Numbered from the stretch's first letter, positions 1-11,987 are shown. The stretch is 64,000 nt of DNA from Haemonchus contortus (GCA_000469685.2 LS997565.1:20605240-20669239); one strand, 5' to 3'. The notes: generated by a model not told the origin, from the sequence alone. Numbers and translations are program-made.

Positions 1-1840
1 GCCAAGTAGTTAAGTTGCTGATGAAGGGAACTGGACCTAACATTCCCTGAGACTGATAATTTAACTTATTTATCTTTGTAGTGCGTATTGGTTGTTTGTA
101 GAAATGTTCGATATTCACATTGCGTTTTGGTTTCTTTCTCACGTTTGCCTTCCGCAGGCGTAATAAACCTATAAATTATTATAACTTATAAGTTAGTCTC
201 ATTGTTCAAACGCTGAACTCAACGACATCTACAGCTCTTTTCGGGTAGAGGTGTAAATCACTGTTAATGAATATCGTTACAGTACACGTTTCCTAATATG
301 AAATCTCATCTTCCTGTCTCATCTGTTTGGTGCACACTTTGAAAATCCCTCGATAGAGGAGACGCTCTCTTCGGAGTCGATTCTCACAGTGCAGTATTTC
401 GTACAAAAACTTACAACCTAACTCTTTAGCTGTGGGGAAGCCAAAGCAACGATAACTGCTGACGACTATTCAGGAGGGGAACAGCTTCATCTAGAATTGT
501 TTTATAGCCATAATAACTAACGTAGCAGCTGTTAGATTTGTTGCACCACCTCTGAATATTTGTTTTATATGTTGACAGCCGAATAGTTCGCGCTTGCTGG
601 AAAAGTAGCAGTTTTTCTTGGGAAAAACGATTGGCGGTTTGACGAAAAACTTTCCATAGCGATGTTACAAAACTTCTCTTTGCATATAACTGCGACTAAA
701 ACTGCAGTGCTCTCGAACTTCTTGCCTGAAGAAAGTGCTCTGGGGCCGAATCAACCCTTTAAAAATGCTCCAGCTTATTCAAGGATTTGAAATGGAGGCC
801 GACAAAAGGGGCTCCCGGAAGTTATGGAAGTCTCTAGTAAATCAGTAGAGTCGGAATTCTGCTCAGAACCCCCGTGCTAAAGGTAGAACTCAGAAACTTT
901 GAGGAGTTCAGGGATTTCCTAATAGGAACTCGCGCGATTGGCTAGTTTCAGCCCTTTATGCAAGTGGCAAAGGTCGCAAGTGGCAAAGTTCTTTCGCCAA
1001 TTGCTTCTGAGAGAATAAATAAAAAAAGATAAGAGAGGAAAATATTCCAAATAAGTAGAAGTTTCACTGAACCCATTCTCATCATCTGTTATTGTTAACT
1101 TTGGTTTTGACGATGTAGTCGCATGATGGTGGCTCATGGCATTACTAAGTAATCGTGCTGACCAAACACGCTATGCATAGATGTAATACCCGCCTTCTTT
1201 GTACAGGAGGAGAATTCTACAAAAAGAGCACTATAAGATAGATATAAAAGGAACGACTGCACCACAGATTGCATCTCAGTCCTCTCTACTCATACATCAT
1301 TTTTTAACTTCATCTCCGTCTCTTGATTCGTCTCTTGATCCTACAGCCCTCAATCGCGTCAAATGCTTGGCCAGCTTCCTTTTGCACACTGCTCCAGAAC
1401 ATGACTAACTCTTCCAGAACATTACTGCTTCATATACATATATGCCATCTCTTAGAGTGAAACAGAGGTAATTCTAATAGCTTTCGCTCTATTCTGCTTC
1501 AGCAGCTGCTTCGCCACCACCCATCCCCCCCCCACCTCTTCCCATTGCCATAATTGAATTGAGAAAAATCACGGTTACAGCTTATTGCAAAGTAACTGCG
1601 CTAAAGGCCATCTTGAGCTTAACCTCTCATCAGTTGTCGCAATTATTGGACTTTTCTGAACTCGCCTGAAAGATGATGAAAGATGCGTATAATTTTAAAT
1701 CGACGATGGAAAATGGAAAAATAGATGAAAGCTTACTTAAATAGCAAACATGAAAGGCTCGACTGCAAATCCGTCTTCCACCACTAATAGTCAGTACAGC
1801 GAGCACCGTCCCGATCATCATGTTAAGGCACCAATTCCAG
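1..1840. other. No gene recognised
   Basis: I see no supported gene or repeat here. Short open frames exist on both strands but none has flanking splice signals, a signal peptide or a family motif. The last bases before 1841 (ATTCCAG) form a good 3' splice site for the peptide gene that follows. Confidence 0.4.
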
Positions 1841-2424
1841 ATGTCGATGAAACTGTTCATATTCCTACTAATCGCGGTATCGCTTGTTGCTTCAGCCGTA
1901 GCGGAAGTGGTGGGTTTCCATTTTCCACATCGAAATACTGCGTTGCGGAAAGCGAAGAAATCCTATGAAGAAGGTCAGCCAAGTTCTGAAGGAGTCTAAA
2001 GCAAACTGTTGAAGCATCCCTTGCTGGCACACCTCCACTACTCCATATTTAGCCATAGATATCAAATAGTCACGCGCCAAGTGAACAAATGAAAATAGTG
2101 CCATGATAACCAATGCTCTGTCCTCCTGATTTCAGAAGTTTGAGGTTGTTCGAAAGAATAACGAAGGACATCAGTAATAACCTTCGAGAAAGTTTATTGC
2201 TGCATCTGAACTTTCCTTCAGGACTTATTTGAACTACGTAGGTATGTGACAGTGCCTTTGAAAAATATTATTGTTGATTTCAGAAGTATGAGAAAGCGAG
2301 TTTAAAGGATGTGAGTACGACATCCAATGAAGAAGCTCCGTCTGAACCTATGAGACGCTTCGGCGGACCACCCTCTCCTCATGCCGGATGGAGGAAGAAT
2401 TCTATATGGGGCTCAAAAAATTGA
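1841..2424 (+). CDS. Small secreted peptide precursor, multi-exon (model incomplete)
   Basis: The frame starting at ATG 1841 begins MSMKLFIFLLIAVSLVAS, a clear signal peptide with a likely cleavage site after the A-V-A triplet. It stays open to a TAA at 1997-1999 (52 residues). Two downstream segments also read as coding and each follows a strong acceptor ending GATTTCAG. The first is 2136-2173 (starts K-F-E-V-V-R-K) and the second 2284-2424 (starts K-Y-E-K-A-S-L, contains a basic R-R-F-G-G site, ends at TGA 2422). The last segment is 47 codons including the stop and must be entered in phase 0. The ATG is preceded directly by CCAG, which fits an exon start or an SL trans-splice site. I could not settle the exon 1 donor: GAA/GTGGTG after the signal peptide and GGA/GTCTAA are in phase, GAAG/GTCAGC is not. 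I do not recognise the family. Role as a secreted or neuropeptide-like product is inference. Confidence 0.5.
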
Positions 2425-2849
2425 TGTACATGCCATATTTTTCCCCCCAACCATTATAAACACTTCTGTACAATTTCTTCTCTGAGTTATGGAATAAACA
2501 TTGGATACTGTATTCGAAAACTTCATTTCGCAAAATCTTTGAATGTGTTTGTTTGCGGCAACGATTCCATCGATTACTGCAATCATGCCATGCCAATGAC
2601 CCGACGAAGTTGGGTTGAAATATTCTTTCTTTTCTCGAATTTTTTAATTCTTCCAACCGCAGACGCGTCCAACATTTTCTGAGCGCAGATTCTCACAGAA
2701 TTTTAAGAGATCCTTATCTCTCACATAGTGAACTTTGGAGAGCAGTTCCTTAGAGGTATTGATAACTGTCAGCATTTCAAACATATGCTCCTTACCTTAC
2801 ACTCTTGACGTGTTAGTAATATTGAACTCATGTTCAGACTGGAACAAAA
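2425..2849. other. No gene recognised
   Basis: Spacer between the peptide gene candidate and the first TTAA element. Only short open frames without splice support are visible. Confidence 0.35.
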
Positions 2850-3135
2850 AGGCACAGTTCACGATAGTTCCCTGTTGCTGTCTCGCGTAGTTATTTGCAC
2901 CAGGACCCACATGTACGCAATGACCCTCACTGTCTAGCTCGTCAAAACGCCCCACTTTTCCTCATTTTTCTTGTCTTATTCTCGTCCAGCCCCTTTTTGA
3001 CGGTTTTTCGAAGCCTTCTTGTACTCAGGAAACACCGGTTCACGCAGTTTCTTCACCTTCATCGCACTATTTTCCATCTTGTCTTCCATTTTTCGTTATA
3101 ATCTGAATTTATTAAAATTATCGTGACCTGTGCCT
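2850..3135. mobile_element. TTAA-flanked non-autonomous element, copy 1
   Basis: The left end reads AGGCACAGTTCACGATA and the right end, read in reverse, AGGCACAGGTCACGATAA, so the ends are inverted repeats of about 17-20 bp. The right end is followed by TTAA (3136-3139). The left flank is AAAA instead of TTAA, probably mutated. The interior has no transposase frame. The TTAA target and the lack of coding capacity suggest a piggyBac-type MITE. The same ends occur at 42512-43011 and 48569-48684, and a related copy lies at 53396-53840. Confidence 0.65.
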
Positions 3136-3139
3136 TTAA

Positions 3140-4825
3140 TAAGAATAACAATTTTTCCCAAGCAAGCAAAAAAGAAAAAGGGTGCCTGAGGTTTGTAAAT
3201 CTTCTTAGTTTCGACATGAAAATGAGGTGTATACAGCCAAGCGGGTATCGGATTTCCTTTTGCTCGAGAAGAATAAATTTGGTAGAACTGCTGTCTTCTT
3301 CAGGCCTAATGTTCTGCTGAGTGACCAGACGGATGTGTGAAGTTTTACGGGACGGTACTCTGATGTATTCAAACCAAGTAATTAAATAGTCACTCGATAA
3401 TCTATTTTGGTCGGTCGTATTCACCTTGGTATTCCATTATTCATTCAGCATGTATCTGAGAGGAGTAAAGCCATCCTCCATACATCGGTTTTCTCTATCC
3501 ATTATTCAGGCCAAAATCTCATTTAAACTCGACTAATTCTGGTTGGAAATTGGATGCATGGGCGCATTCTTTGGCGACCAAAATACGTAGTCTCTTGTAA
3601 AAATGCCACTGATTGTTATTCTACAATAATTTGGATGACAAATTATTTTGATGAATTCTTAGGGATGGGACGTGCACGGAGTTTTCTGTAGGGATTTACT
3701 CATGCTGATCTTTATCCTACCACTGTGATAGTTATCAGTGTAGGAGCTAAATATGTGAAGGAACAACGATAAAAGTTGCCGTAAGCTGCAAAGCAAAAGA
3801 GCAATAGGCTGCCAGGCTGGTAGATGAATGTCGTCGTCACCGCGCCGAAGGTCTCACAACTGTCAAGGGCGTGTGCATGTTAGGCTACGATAACGGTAAA
3901 AGACGAATACCACGGTGTTGAGAAAAGTTATAAGAGATGAGAGTGTGACTGTTAGTTTTTCGTCGTTTTTTCTGAAATACGCCACCCGTCCGATTCCGAG
4001 TCGACTAGCGTTCGCACTAGCGTTCAAATACTGCGTGGGAGGATCCGCTCTTCTTGTGGGCTTCATCCAGTCCGTTTATCTGCGCATCTTTTGTAGTTGT
4101 CATCCGTTTCCGGGAAGGTTCTTCTTGATCACGCCACCTCAACTCTGCTTCGGTGCCCCTCGTTTTCGATTACCTGAAGTTTCACCACTTATTTTCCGAT
4201 AGAGAAAAATAATGGGCCTCCCTGATCATCAAAATAGGGTCCAGAATTGTACACAGGAGCACCGGTCGATGACTTCGACCATGTCTTTTCGTTCAAATGC
4301 TCTTCGATCCGTGAATAATGTGGATTGGCTGCCTTTCTTCCATAATGGTCTCGACAGCTCGGAAAAATATACTGTAGGTTACACGAGCGTCAGTTTGATT
4401 TCCCTCTCCATCAGTAGGACCCCTTGCATAGTCGGATATTGCACTTGTGTACAAGCACTTACGAACCAAAGATTCAAGCGTGTGTTTTGATATGAATACC
4501 AACAAAGTTACAAACTAATGAATAAAGTGAGTCTCCAAATGATGCGGCCACCCTAATTTGACCGGAAGCTCACAGCGTTCCTGAAAAAGTGCTGAAGTAA
4601 CAAATGCGTCAAATCTGGATTACCATTGGCACAATATCACCAACTCCCGGCTTGAGAACACAAACATTTTCTTCCCCGACTTCTCGGTGAAGGGTGTTTT
4701 TCCAACGTCCTCAAATGATACAGCCACTTCATGTCTTTTTGTCTGTTTCGGTTCAACTCAACGAAATTGCATCGTTTGTGATGCTCTTCATTTCCAGACA
4801 TTGGGAAGAGGAGTGTTGCTTTCGT
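3140..4825. other. No gene recognised
   Basis: Some longer open frames occur: plus 3915-4202 and 4212-4490, minus 3863-4066 and 4293-4505. They overlap each other on opposite strands, have no family motif and no clear exon borders. I treat them as chance or decayed sequence. Confidence 0.3.
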
Positions 4826-4829
4826 AATT

Positions 4830-5095
4830 CCAGGAATGCTCGCGAAAAAGGAGCAGGGACTGTCGAATCGCAGAATCGCGCGAGATTTGTGTCGATGTCA
4901 CACAGTTGTGGATAATTTCATCAAAATTCCTGAAGCCTATGGAGCCTAAAGAAGTGCTGGACGTCCTTCGCTGCTGTCCGACAGAGACAATCGCCCCATT
5001 TTGAAGGAGGCGTCTAATTCCATCAAGTCCTGTGTGGAAATCGATCGTCTCTGAACATCAGTGTCTCAAAAAACACTGTCTGGAGTAGGTAACTA
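4830..5095 (+). pseudogene. Tc1/mariner (Tc3-like) transposase N-terminal remnant
   Basis: Read on the plus strand with frame changes, this stretch gives the DNA-binding part of a Tc3-like transposase: K-E-Q-G-L-S-N-R-R-I-A-R-D-L around 4848-4890, then a G-R-P-S linker near 4955, then S-N-S-I-K-S-C-V-E-I and S-V-S-K-N-T-V-W near 5015-5090. The order (first helix-turn-helix, basic linker, second helix-turn-helix) matches the bipartite paired-like domain of Tc1/Tc3 transposases. Several stops and shifts interrupt it and the catalytic DDE part is missing. The gypsy-like remnant on the opposite strand starts right after it. This is a dead fragment. Confidence 0.55.
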
Positions 5096-5109
5096 TCGAC
5101 TAGTTCGAT

Positions 5110-6660
5110 CTGTGACAATAGCTTGTCACTGTTGTGTGAGTTTTGTGAAGATCTCTTCTGTTGTCGGCAGTGGATGTTGATGGAGTGAAAAGGAATCATT
5201 CAAATCAGTTGAATAAACCGCACATAGTCGAATACTGCCATTGCTTTTCTTCACAGCAACTATTGGTGCTGCCCAGTCTGAATGATCAACTGCTATCAGT
5301 ACTCCTTCTTGCACTGAGCGGTCAATCTCTGCATCAACGGCTGGCTGAGATGCGAATGGTACCGGTCTCTTTTTACGGTATATTGGTTAAGCACCCGGTT
5401 TCAAGAACAATTTCGCCTTAGTTTCGGTACAGCGTCCAAGTCCTGGAGCAAATACATTTGCGAAGTGTGTTCTCAAGTAAGCGATAAGTTCAGTGCGCTT
5501 GTTGCACAATGTGTCGTTGCGTGTCGACAGTTGTACTGATCCTTGAGTTGACGGCAGTCTGGCATTTGCACACGCTATTCGAGTCCTAGCAGATCGGTCG
5601 TTTGCGTAACATAGCATTTTCCCGTCCGGAGATAGGTTGCTGTTTGCGATCGAAAATTGTGAACTCAGTATCAAAACATCCATGGATATGCATAGGTGAA
5701 CCATCAGCGGTTTTCACTGTTGCATTACCTTGGCTGAGAGTCGGTGACCCAATCTTCCTCAATGTTTTGCGTGAAATCAGCGTGATGTCTGCTCCACTGT
5801 CGAGCTGTAGACGAGTAGGTTCTCCATTTATTAGCACCTTCATGTAGGTACGCTCATCACGAGCTGTAATGGCTACTTTTTTACATCGGAGTTTCCGCTT
5901 TGAAGTCTTCGTTTTCGTCCTCTAAGTTTACAAGCTTTTGCGATTTCGTTTATCGGAAGTAGCTTCTTGATCTCCACGGAGGGAACAATTTTTGAAACTC
6001 ACACACTTTAGATGACGTAGTTGCTCCATTGGTTTCCCCTGATGAGCCGCATTTATCTCCGTCGTCTCCATCGTTCAGTTATCCGAGTGACGAACGGTGT
6101 GACGAACGTCTGGCATTCACTGATGAAGTCGTCGAGAACTGGGAGAGGGTCACTCTTCTTGAGGCGGTTCATCTTGTTCATAAGACGAAGTTCTCATTTC
6201 TGAATGTGACGCGTCTGTGAGACCAGAAACGAAGACGAGACATTTGAGTGATTCGCTGTCTACATCCTTCATGCAGCTCTCCTCGAACTTTTCTTGATTT
6301 TGTTCCCAAAGTCGCGGTATGGTATGTGTGTTCCAAATGTTGAAGGGCAAGAAGATTGCAGAAATTCGAAAGAATCAAAGTTGTCTTTGGTCGAAGAATC
6401 AAATTTGTCTTTGGTCCAAATGGTTTCGCTAGTGTTTCGACAGTAGTGGATAAAACAATGTCTCGTAGCTTCAACAGTAAGACGTGTTCCGTATACATCT
6501 TGTATGTTGCCTTATCCAGCTCATCAATGATAAGGTTTCGCTTACGGTCATCGGGAAGTGAAGATCCTCTGTCGTCGATTACTAGTCCATAGCGCTCGTA
6601 CGATGTATCAAACGTGGAATCATCGTCCCCATAGTAGTTGAAATACGGCAATCCCGCATA
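5110..6660 (-). mobile_element. Ty3/gypsy-like LTR retrotransposon internal remnant (gag, protease, start of RT)
   Basis: Reading the minus strand from about 6660 down, the first part (6178-6651) is an acidic gag-like frame rich in D, Y and K with no Cys-knuckle seen. It is followed by a retropepsin frame (5586-5843) with the active-site motif L-D-S-G-A-D-I-T-L-I-S. Next, after frame changes, comes the entry to a reverse transcriptase (5126-5314) with D-W-A-A-P-I-V-A-V-K-K and H-Q-H-P-L-P-T, typical of Ty3/gypsy RT just before the catalytic palm. The RT breaks off near 5110 before the F/Y-x-D-D box, so most of pol is absent. Stops and frameshifts show it is inactive. A possible LTR edge lies upstream (6945-7050, with a GTTAACATGTTAAC palindrome), but I could not pair two LTRs. 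Confidence 0.75.
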
Positions 6661-7189
6661 AGGTCACCGTGCGCATCAGGAGATTGCTGTTTCGTGGGTG
6701 ATTGCTCCGGTCCTAATTTCTGCTCCACAAGCACAGCCAGCAGTTACTGCATCTGCTAATGAAGCGCTTGATGGAGCGCTTGATTTTGCTGGTAAACCTG
6801 TTGGTTATGTTGTTGAAAAACAGCAAGAAATTGAGCAACCCACGGTGGTACATCCTTTGATGTGGCTGGAGTCGTGAATCTTCGGCATCCTGATCGACAG
6901 TGTTACAGCTCCGAGATGAAGTGCTTTATCGAGCACAAGACGACAGTTAACATGTTAACATGTACACCGTAGGATGAGGGTTTTATAGTCGAGTATCGCA
7001 GATCAGTGTCTAGCAGTGTGAATGTATGGACAATATAGTTTATCACTAGTCATGCCCATGAGAGTTAGCATACAACCGTTGAGCGGTCACCTACAACATT
7101 CTGACGACTTCATTCCGTAGCTGGTGGTGCTTTTGGAAAAAGCTCTTGTCGGAGTGTTCTCTATCTAGCTGTAGCTGACTTATCAAAGG

Positions 7190-7900
7190 CAAACGTTGTT
7201 CACCAACTTTTCCCTCTAGTCGACCGTTAACATCTGATCGTTTTGCAAAAGTCCATCGACTACAGATTAAGTGTTTCCGCAGTTCCCTTTACATGGGCAA
7301 CTACCAAAGGGTAAGTTTGAGGAGAGATTTCAAATTGTTTTAAAGCTTCCTTGACTTCGCCTTGAAGAGCGTCAAAAAATAATTCATTTGGTAGAGGTCA
7401 TTAATGTTTTGGAATGTACGGAATGTTCAAAAGCTCCCTAAATGTTTCCCATTCCCATATATTTTGTGCTAACTTTGGGATGGGACAAGCGCGAGTTTAG
7501 CTTTAGCCACTTTCGTGCTCTGAAGGACTGATGTGCTTTTTGTAGTTACACGTAGAGGACGTGAAGTGTAGCGATGGCTGTGCGTGTTCTTTGATAAAGT
7601 TCCTGCGCGGCTGCATATTTCGATTGCAATTTTGGAAGGGTTTCCAATCTTCGTACATGACCATTGGTACGTCAGAGCTGAAGTCATCTGCAGTCTTGCC
7701 ATATTTATCTAAAGCGCAGTCGGCGTTATTTACTTCAGATGGACCATCGTTCTTGCTTTACTTCTTGCTGAAAGACTTAAAAGTATTCATGTCGTTGGGC
7801 TTCGTCTGCAAGCAGTTCTTTTCCAGTTTTCAGAACGTTACCAATTCTCGCGGTACGACGGAGAGACAAGGACTGGCTTTAGTCACAATTCCCTGACGAG
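7190..7900 (-). mobile_element. BEL/Pao-like gag remnant
   Basis: On the minus strand between about 7500 and 7320 the frames give W-E-W-E-T-F-R-E-L, N-I-N-D-L-Y-Q-M-N-Y-F-L, then D-A-L-Q-G-E-V-K-E-A-L-K-Q-F-E-I-S and a T-Y-P-V-V tail. This order is the signature of the gag region of BEL/Pao retrotransposons (DUF1759 type: a W..F...F segment, K/N-x-x-Y-L, L-x-G-E-A-x-x-x-I). The reading moves between frames and contains stops, so it is a fossil. Sequence upstream to about 7900 is probably part of the same copy, with weaker support. No protease, RT or integrase was seen. Confidence 0.55.
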
Positions 7901-8910
7901 CAGACAGTGAAGATGTCATCGGTGCGAAGCGAAGAGGTGCGTGAAGCGATGACCCACGTCTTCTGAGATCATGCGTCATTGGGCTTCTTCCTCTATAGCC
8001 CAACGACGCATCAGGCTGATACAGATATACATATGTGGCTTACGACCGGTGCCCCATGCACCATATGCGATTCTGTGGTTTTGTGTATCTCAGAGTTGAA
8101 TGACTAAACGTTAATTATCATTTTCACAAAATATGTATAATGTAAAGATAATGTTCGTAAAAATAACGTTATCTTCAGAGGGTTATATAGGAGCACATCA
8201 TGAGCTATTCTAGGCGTAAGACAAAACATATGGTCAACTACGTGATTAAATGGTGCCGTCAAAACATTTTCTCTCGTACGAGACAACACAAAAGTACGAT
8301 AAAAAGCACATTCCGTAGTAGTGTTATCTACTCTAAAAAGATAAATGACGGAAATTTCGTTGGCACGTACATAATTGCCACAACAAATGTTAGCAACCTG
8401 CCTAATGTGATTCGCATTTGATGACTTCATGATCGATTGATTGACTAGTTGATGCAGGTGCCGGTAGAAATACAGCCATTCGAAGTTTTCGAGAATATTA
8501 TCATTTTTTCTGCAAAACAACCACATCTTTGGCGCTTAAACTTAATGGGTAACAAGGGACAATAAGGGCAAGAGGAGAACGATTCGATGGGAGGCCGAAT
8601 GACTGGGTACCCAACTATACCACTTTTTAAAACCATCTATTTTCTCATGGCATCAGGAACTATCCTGTGCACATCGACATATGACGAGCGATTACTTGTT
8701 GTTTCTACTGAAGCAAGTCTAATTCCGAACTGACTTCGAATGACTGAGGACAGAATCTTGAAAAGGCCATCATATGCTAAGAGGGCATCAGGCTCCATTA
8801 CTTTGTGAATTTATTTATTTATTAAGACATTGCATAGGACAAACGTGAGAGACAAATGCTACAACTAACAACACAATGTGAAATAGGTATGAAACGAAAG
8901 CTTTTTTTCA
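7901..8910. other. No gene recognised
   Basis: A minus frame of 140 codons is open at 8104-8526, but it resembles no family I know and lacks exon signals. A plus frame overlaps it (8200-8421). The rest is AT-rich spacer. Confidence 0.3.
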
Positions 8911-9783
8911 CCTAGACGTTCGAGAAGTGCAAACGTGGGAATGGTGAGTGCCACTTTTGATTTGAGAGATATAAAAGTAGTACCGGCACTTCAAGTAAAG
9001 CAGTAACGCTTGATGTTAGATTTCGACGTTGCATATGAAATTTTCTAAGCCCACCTCTGGTTCTAGAATCCAACTTTGCATAATTTGGATGCATCGATCT
9101 TAGTAATACCGCTGAGAACCCTAACACCATTCATGTATCGTGAACCTTTCTACGCGAACACAAACAATGCAAATGTGAACTTTCATTCCTTGAATTTGGT
9201 CGAGGCACCTGCGCGTAAGTACCATCACCAGAGTTAGCAGCTTTCCAGTGAAATTATCTTGGATTTCTTCAATTAACTGGATATCCTTTGTCCTATATGG
9301 GCAGAAACCAGACGAGCAGACGCAATCAGCTATGGATCGTTTATATATGTTTTGTAAGCTCTCAATAAAACGCCCTTATCTCTAGTCGCTAAACCCTTGA
9401 AGACTTGGTATATTGTAAAGAATGCCTTTTTGACAATAATCGCATGGTGATCAGAGGAACTAAACTTAATGTCATAGTGAAAGCCTAGGTTTTTAACAGA
9501 AGACGGAGGAAGCATCATTTCTCATATAAACGATTTTCTCCTGTGGAAGAGGCAAATTCCATTTACATGACCAATCAAAAATCCAATCCAAAGCCTTCTG
9601 AATTATTTCCGTGTCGTCACTGCTTTCCAACTTCCTATATACCTTGATGTCATCAGCAAATTGCTTGCAAACAATACCATATCCTTCTAGTAAACCTGGG
9701 AGCTTCTCATTATATACCAGTTTGGCTATGCACGCTAACGCGTGCAGTACATGTCGACGGCCACTTATCCACGATGAAGTCAT
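8910..9783 (-). mobile_element. CR1-like non-LTR retrotransposon, 3' part of RT, decayed
   Basis: The minus frame 9493-9783 carries the reverse transcriptase core F-A-D-D-I-K-V-Y followed by a stretch ending L-N-L/P-L-P-Q-E-K typical of LINE RT palms. The next frame (9330-9518) continues with V-K-N-L-G-F-H-Y-D and L-L-R-A-Y-K-T-Y. Around 9320-9240, in another frame, comes F-C-P-Y-R-T-K-D-I-Q-L-I-E, the conserved 'P-Y-R-x-x-D-I-x-x-I-E-x-x-Q' block of CR1/Jockey-type elements. The end (8912-9130) fits the C-terminal R-x-R-x-x tail. Frame changes and stops show it is dead. The endonuclease and 5' RT are missing, as in most 5'-truncated LINE copies. Confidence 0.7.
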
Positions 9784-9957
9784 TCAGCGGAATTTTGGAT
9801 AATCAGAAGAAGATAGTTCCCTTTAGATCCGAACGCTGAACTGCTGAGAGCATCACGCTCGATATGTTTGAGCAGAGTTAATAGTGGTTGACCATAGCTT
9901 CGTCACCTTAGGACAAACCTTAACCACTATAAACTTGACCATCTGTCTTTTGACTGC

Positions 9958-10320
9958 TCCTAACCATTTTTCTGCATTCTAGAAAGTTTTTGAAGGGATG
10001 AGTTTAGTCCTAGCCCCGCTTCCCTGTGCCAGCTCGGCCCACTTTGGGGATTTGGCCACATTTGTTCCATTACCTCTAACAATTTTTCTCCGCGATCTGG
10101 AACGTTTCTGAACAGAGTTATGAAATTTTGATCAAGCCCCGCCCCTTTTGGTGCCAACCCACTTCGAGAATTTGGCCACACTTCTTCCATTACCTCTAAC
10201 CACTTTTTTTTCCGCATTTTAGCCGCATTTTAGAACGTTTCCGAACGGAGTTACATTCATTTTTGATAAGTAGTTTTCACTTTAACGCACGCTCCGCCCA
10301 CCGTGGGTGGGGCTTCGCTA
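9958..10320. repeat. Tandem repeat, 116-120 bp period, about three units
   Basis: The block CCTCTAACNATTTTT...CCGCATTNTNGAACGTTTCTGAA...GTTATG...AAGCCCCGCCC...TTTGGCCACA...TTCCATTA recurs with starts near 9958, 10074 and 10194. Units differ by substitutions and small indels. It leads into a GC-rich stretch with further CGCTCCGCCCACCG fragments up to the microsatellite. Confidence 0.65.
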
Positions 10321-10699
10321 AGCCTACGCATGCCCAGCACGCACAAAGCCTTGCTCACTCTTTTTACTTTTTTGCTGGCCTCGACACCTTCGTTGAATCG
10401 AGTTACGAATCTCTGTGGAAAGTATCGCCCACTGCGAGAACGCTCCGCCCACCGCCGGTGAGTTTCTTTTATTTTAGTTGTTGACCCATCCCTCACCTTT
10501 GCACATTTTTTCCCGGCGTCTGGACTGTTATGAGACCGAAAGAGAAGAATTGGCCCATGACCCCGCCCAATTCCGGCGCATGCCCCGCGGAGCTCCGCTA
10601 GGCTCACTTGTGCTCTGTTGCACTTACCCTATGCTCAACCCATTCCAAACTTGACCCGACTTCTCCAGGTGTTTCTTCAGGTTATATCGAATTTCCGTA
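10321..10699. repeat. GC-rich dispersed repeat ahead of the GACA microsatellite
   Basis: It contains repeated GCTCCGCCCACCG-type motifs and ends in ATCGAATTTCCGTAC just before the microsatellite. The same ending (ATGAATTTCCGGCCATAC) precedes a CA/GACA-like tail at 58475-58545, so both look like copies of one repeat family with a simple-sequence 3' tail. Confidence 0.4.
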
Positions 10700-10700
10700 C

Positions 10701-10909
<209 letters not shown>

Positions 10910-11198
10910 CGGAGCGCTTTATATATAGTAAGGATAGCAAAAAGAATAGGTGATAATTTTTAACATTCACGACCTTAGAAAAGGAAGACCCAATTCGGAC
11001 TTGAAACTTGAACGTCAAAGGTGTTCAAGAATAGCGAATGCAAGACATTCACTATTCCTGTACACCTTTGACTAGATCAACCATTCATTTACCATTCATC
11101 ACAACACGTTGTAAATACCATACACTGTAAATTGACGAATTCTTCACTTTTCATCCCACGAAATCGTTTAATTAATTATGTTCTTCCCTGCAAGCCCT

Positions 11199-11470
11199 AA
11201 TGTCGGGTATGGGTCATTCACCTAGAACTGGATCGACGCGGCAAAGCGTGCGGCGAAATTCGTGAAGATTTAAACGACTTTAGCGCCTATCATTGGGACC
11301 CAAATTCGAAGTAGAGTCCATTAGTACGATCATCTGACCATACTAATGCTCTCTACTTCAAGTTTGCGCCCCCAATGATAGGTGCCGAAGCCGTTCTAAA
11401 CGTCACGAATCTCGTCGCGCCATTTGCCGCCTCCATCCTGTTCTCGGTAAATGTTCCGTCCCCCACTAAT
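11199..11470. repeat. Long imperfect palindrome (foldback element)
   Basis: The left arm (about 11199-11326) and the right arm (11341-11470) are inverted copies around a 14 bp loop at 11327-11340. Matching pieces include CCTATCATTGGG / CCCAATGATAGG, GAAGTAGAG / CTCTACTTC and ATTAGTA / TACTAAT. Arms differ at scattered positions. No open frame of note is present. It is probably a foldback MITE; no target duplication was identified. Confidence 0.8.
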
Positions 11471-11981
11471 GTCAAGCCTCACCCAATTCGAAAAGGTCTT
11501 TTATCTGTTCTTTATTTATTGCGGGAAAAAGAAGCTGACGACGCCGCCTACAGTACTTATGGATTTTCATAAGTTGTGCCAAGTTTCTACAGAAAATAGT
11601 GCTTTTCTATACCAATCAATCATCTGCATCATTTGCCAACATGCTAATCTTCATAACTCCCTAAGTTTTTACCTACTTACTTCCCTCTAGTGAGTGGCAT
11701 ATTGAAACTGTGCGGTTGTCGGCTGCCCTTGTGGGACTTAGCTGCGGGAGAGAAAGCCAAACCGATTAGGCTAAAGACAGCAAGCTTCCGTTTTTTTTTT
11801 CTGAGCCCGGCCAATAGGATGAGTTTGCTTCCAATGTTGTAAGTGTTTCAGAGTATTCAAGTTGGACACCAACAGTCTCTCCCATGACGATTACTGCTAA
11901 ACTAATTTCCTTTACATTTTCACTGTTCTGAGGTTCGGTGCATTTAGAAAGACGTGAAACCATCCGAGTACGTGATGAATA

Positions 11982-11987
11982 TTTATT
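11982..11987 (-). terminator. Polyadenylation signal AATAAA for the atlastin gene
   Basis: AATAAA on the minus strand, about 130 bp after the TAG of the atlastin-like gene. It is the first good signal downstream. Confidence 0.45.

Noticed and set aside
6945..7050. Possible LTR of the gypsy-like element
   Set aside because: No second copy on the other side of the remnant could be found, so no LTR pair is claimed.
8104..8526. 140-codon minus frame
   Set aside because: No motif, no exon signals, and an overlapping plus frame; AT-rich chance frame is more likely.
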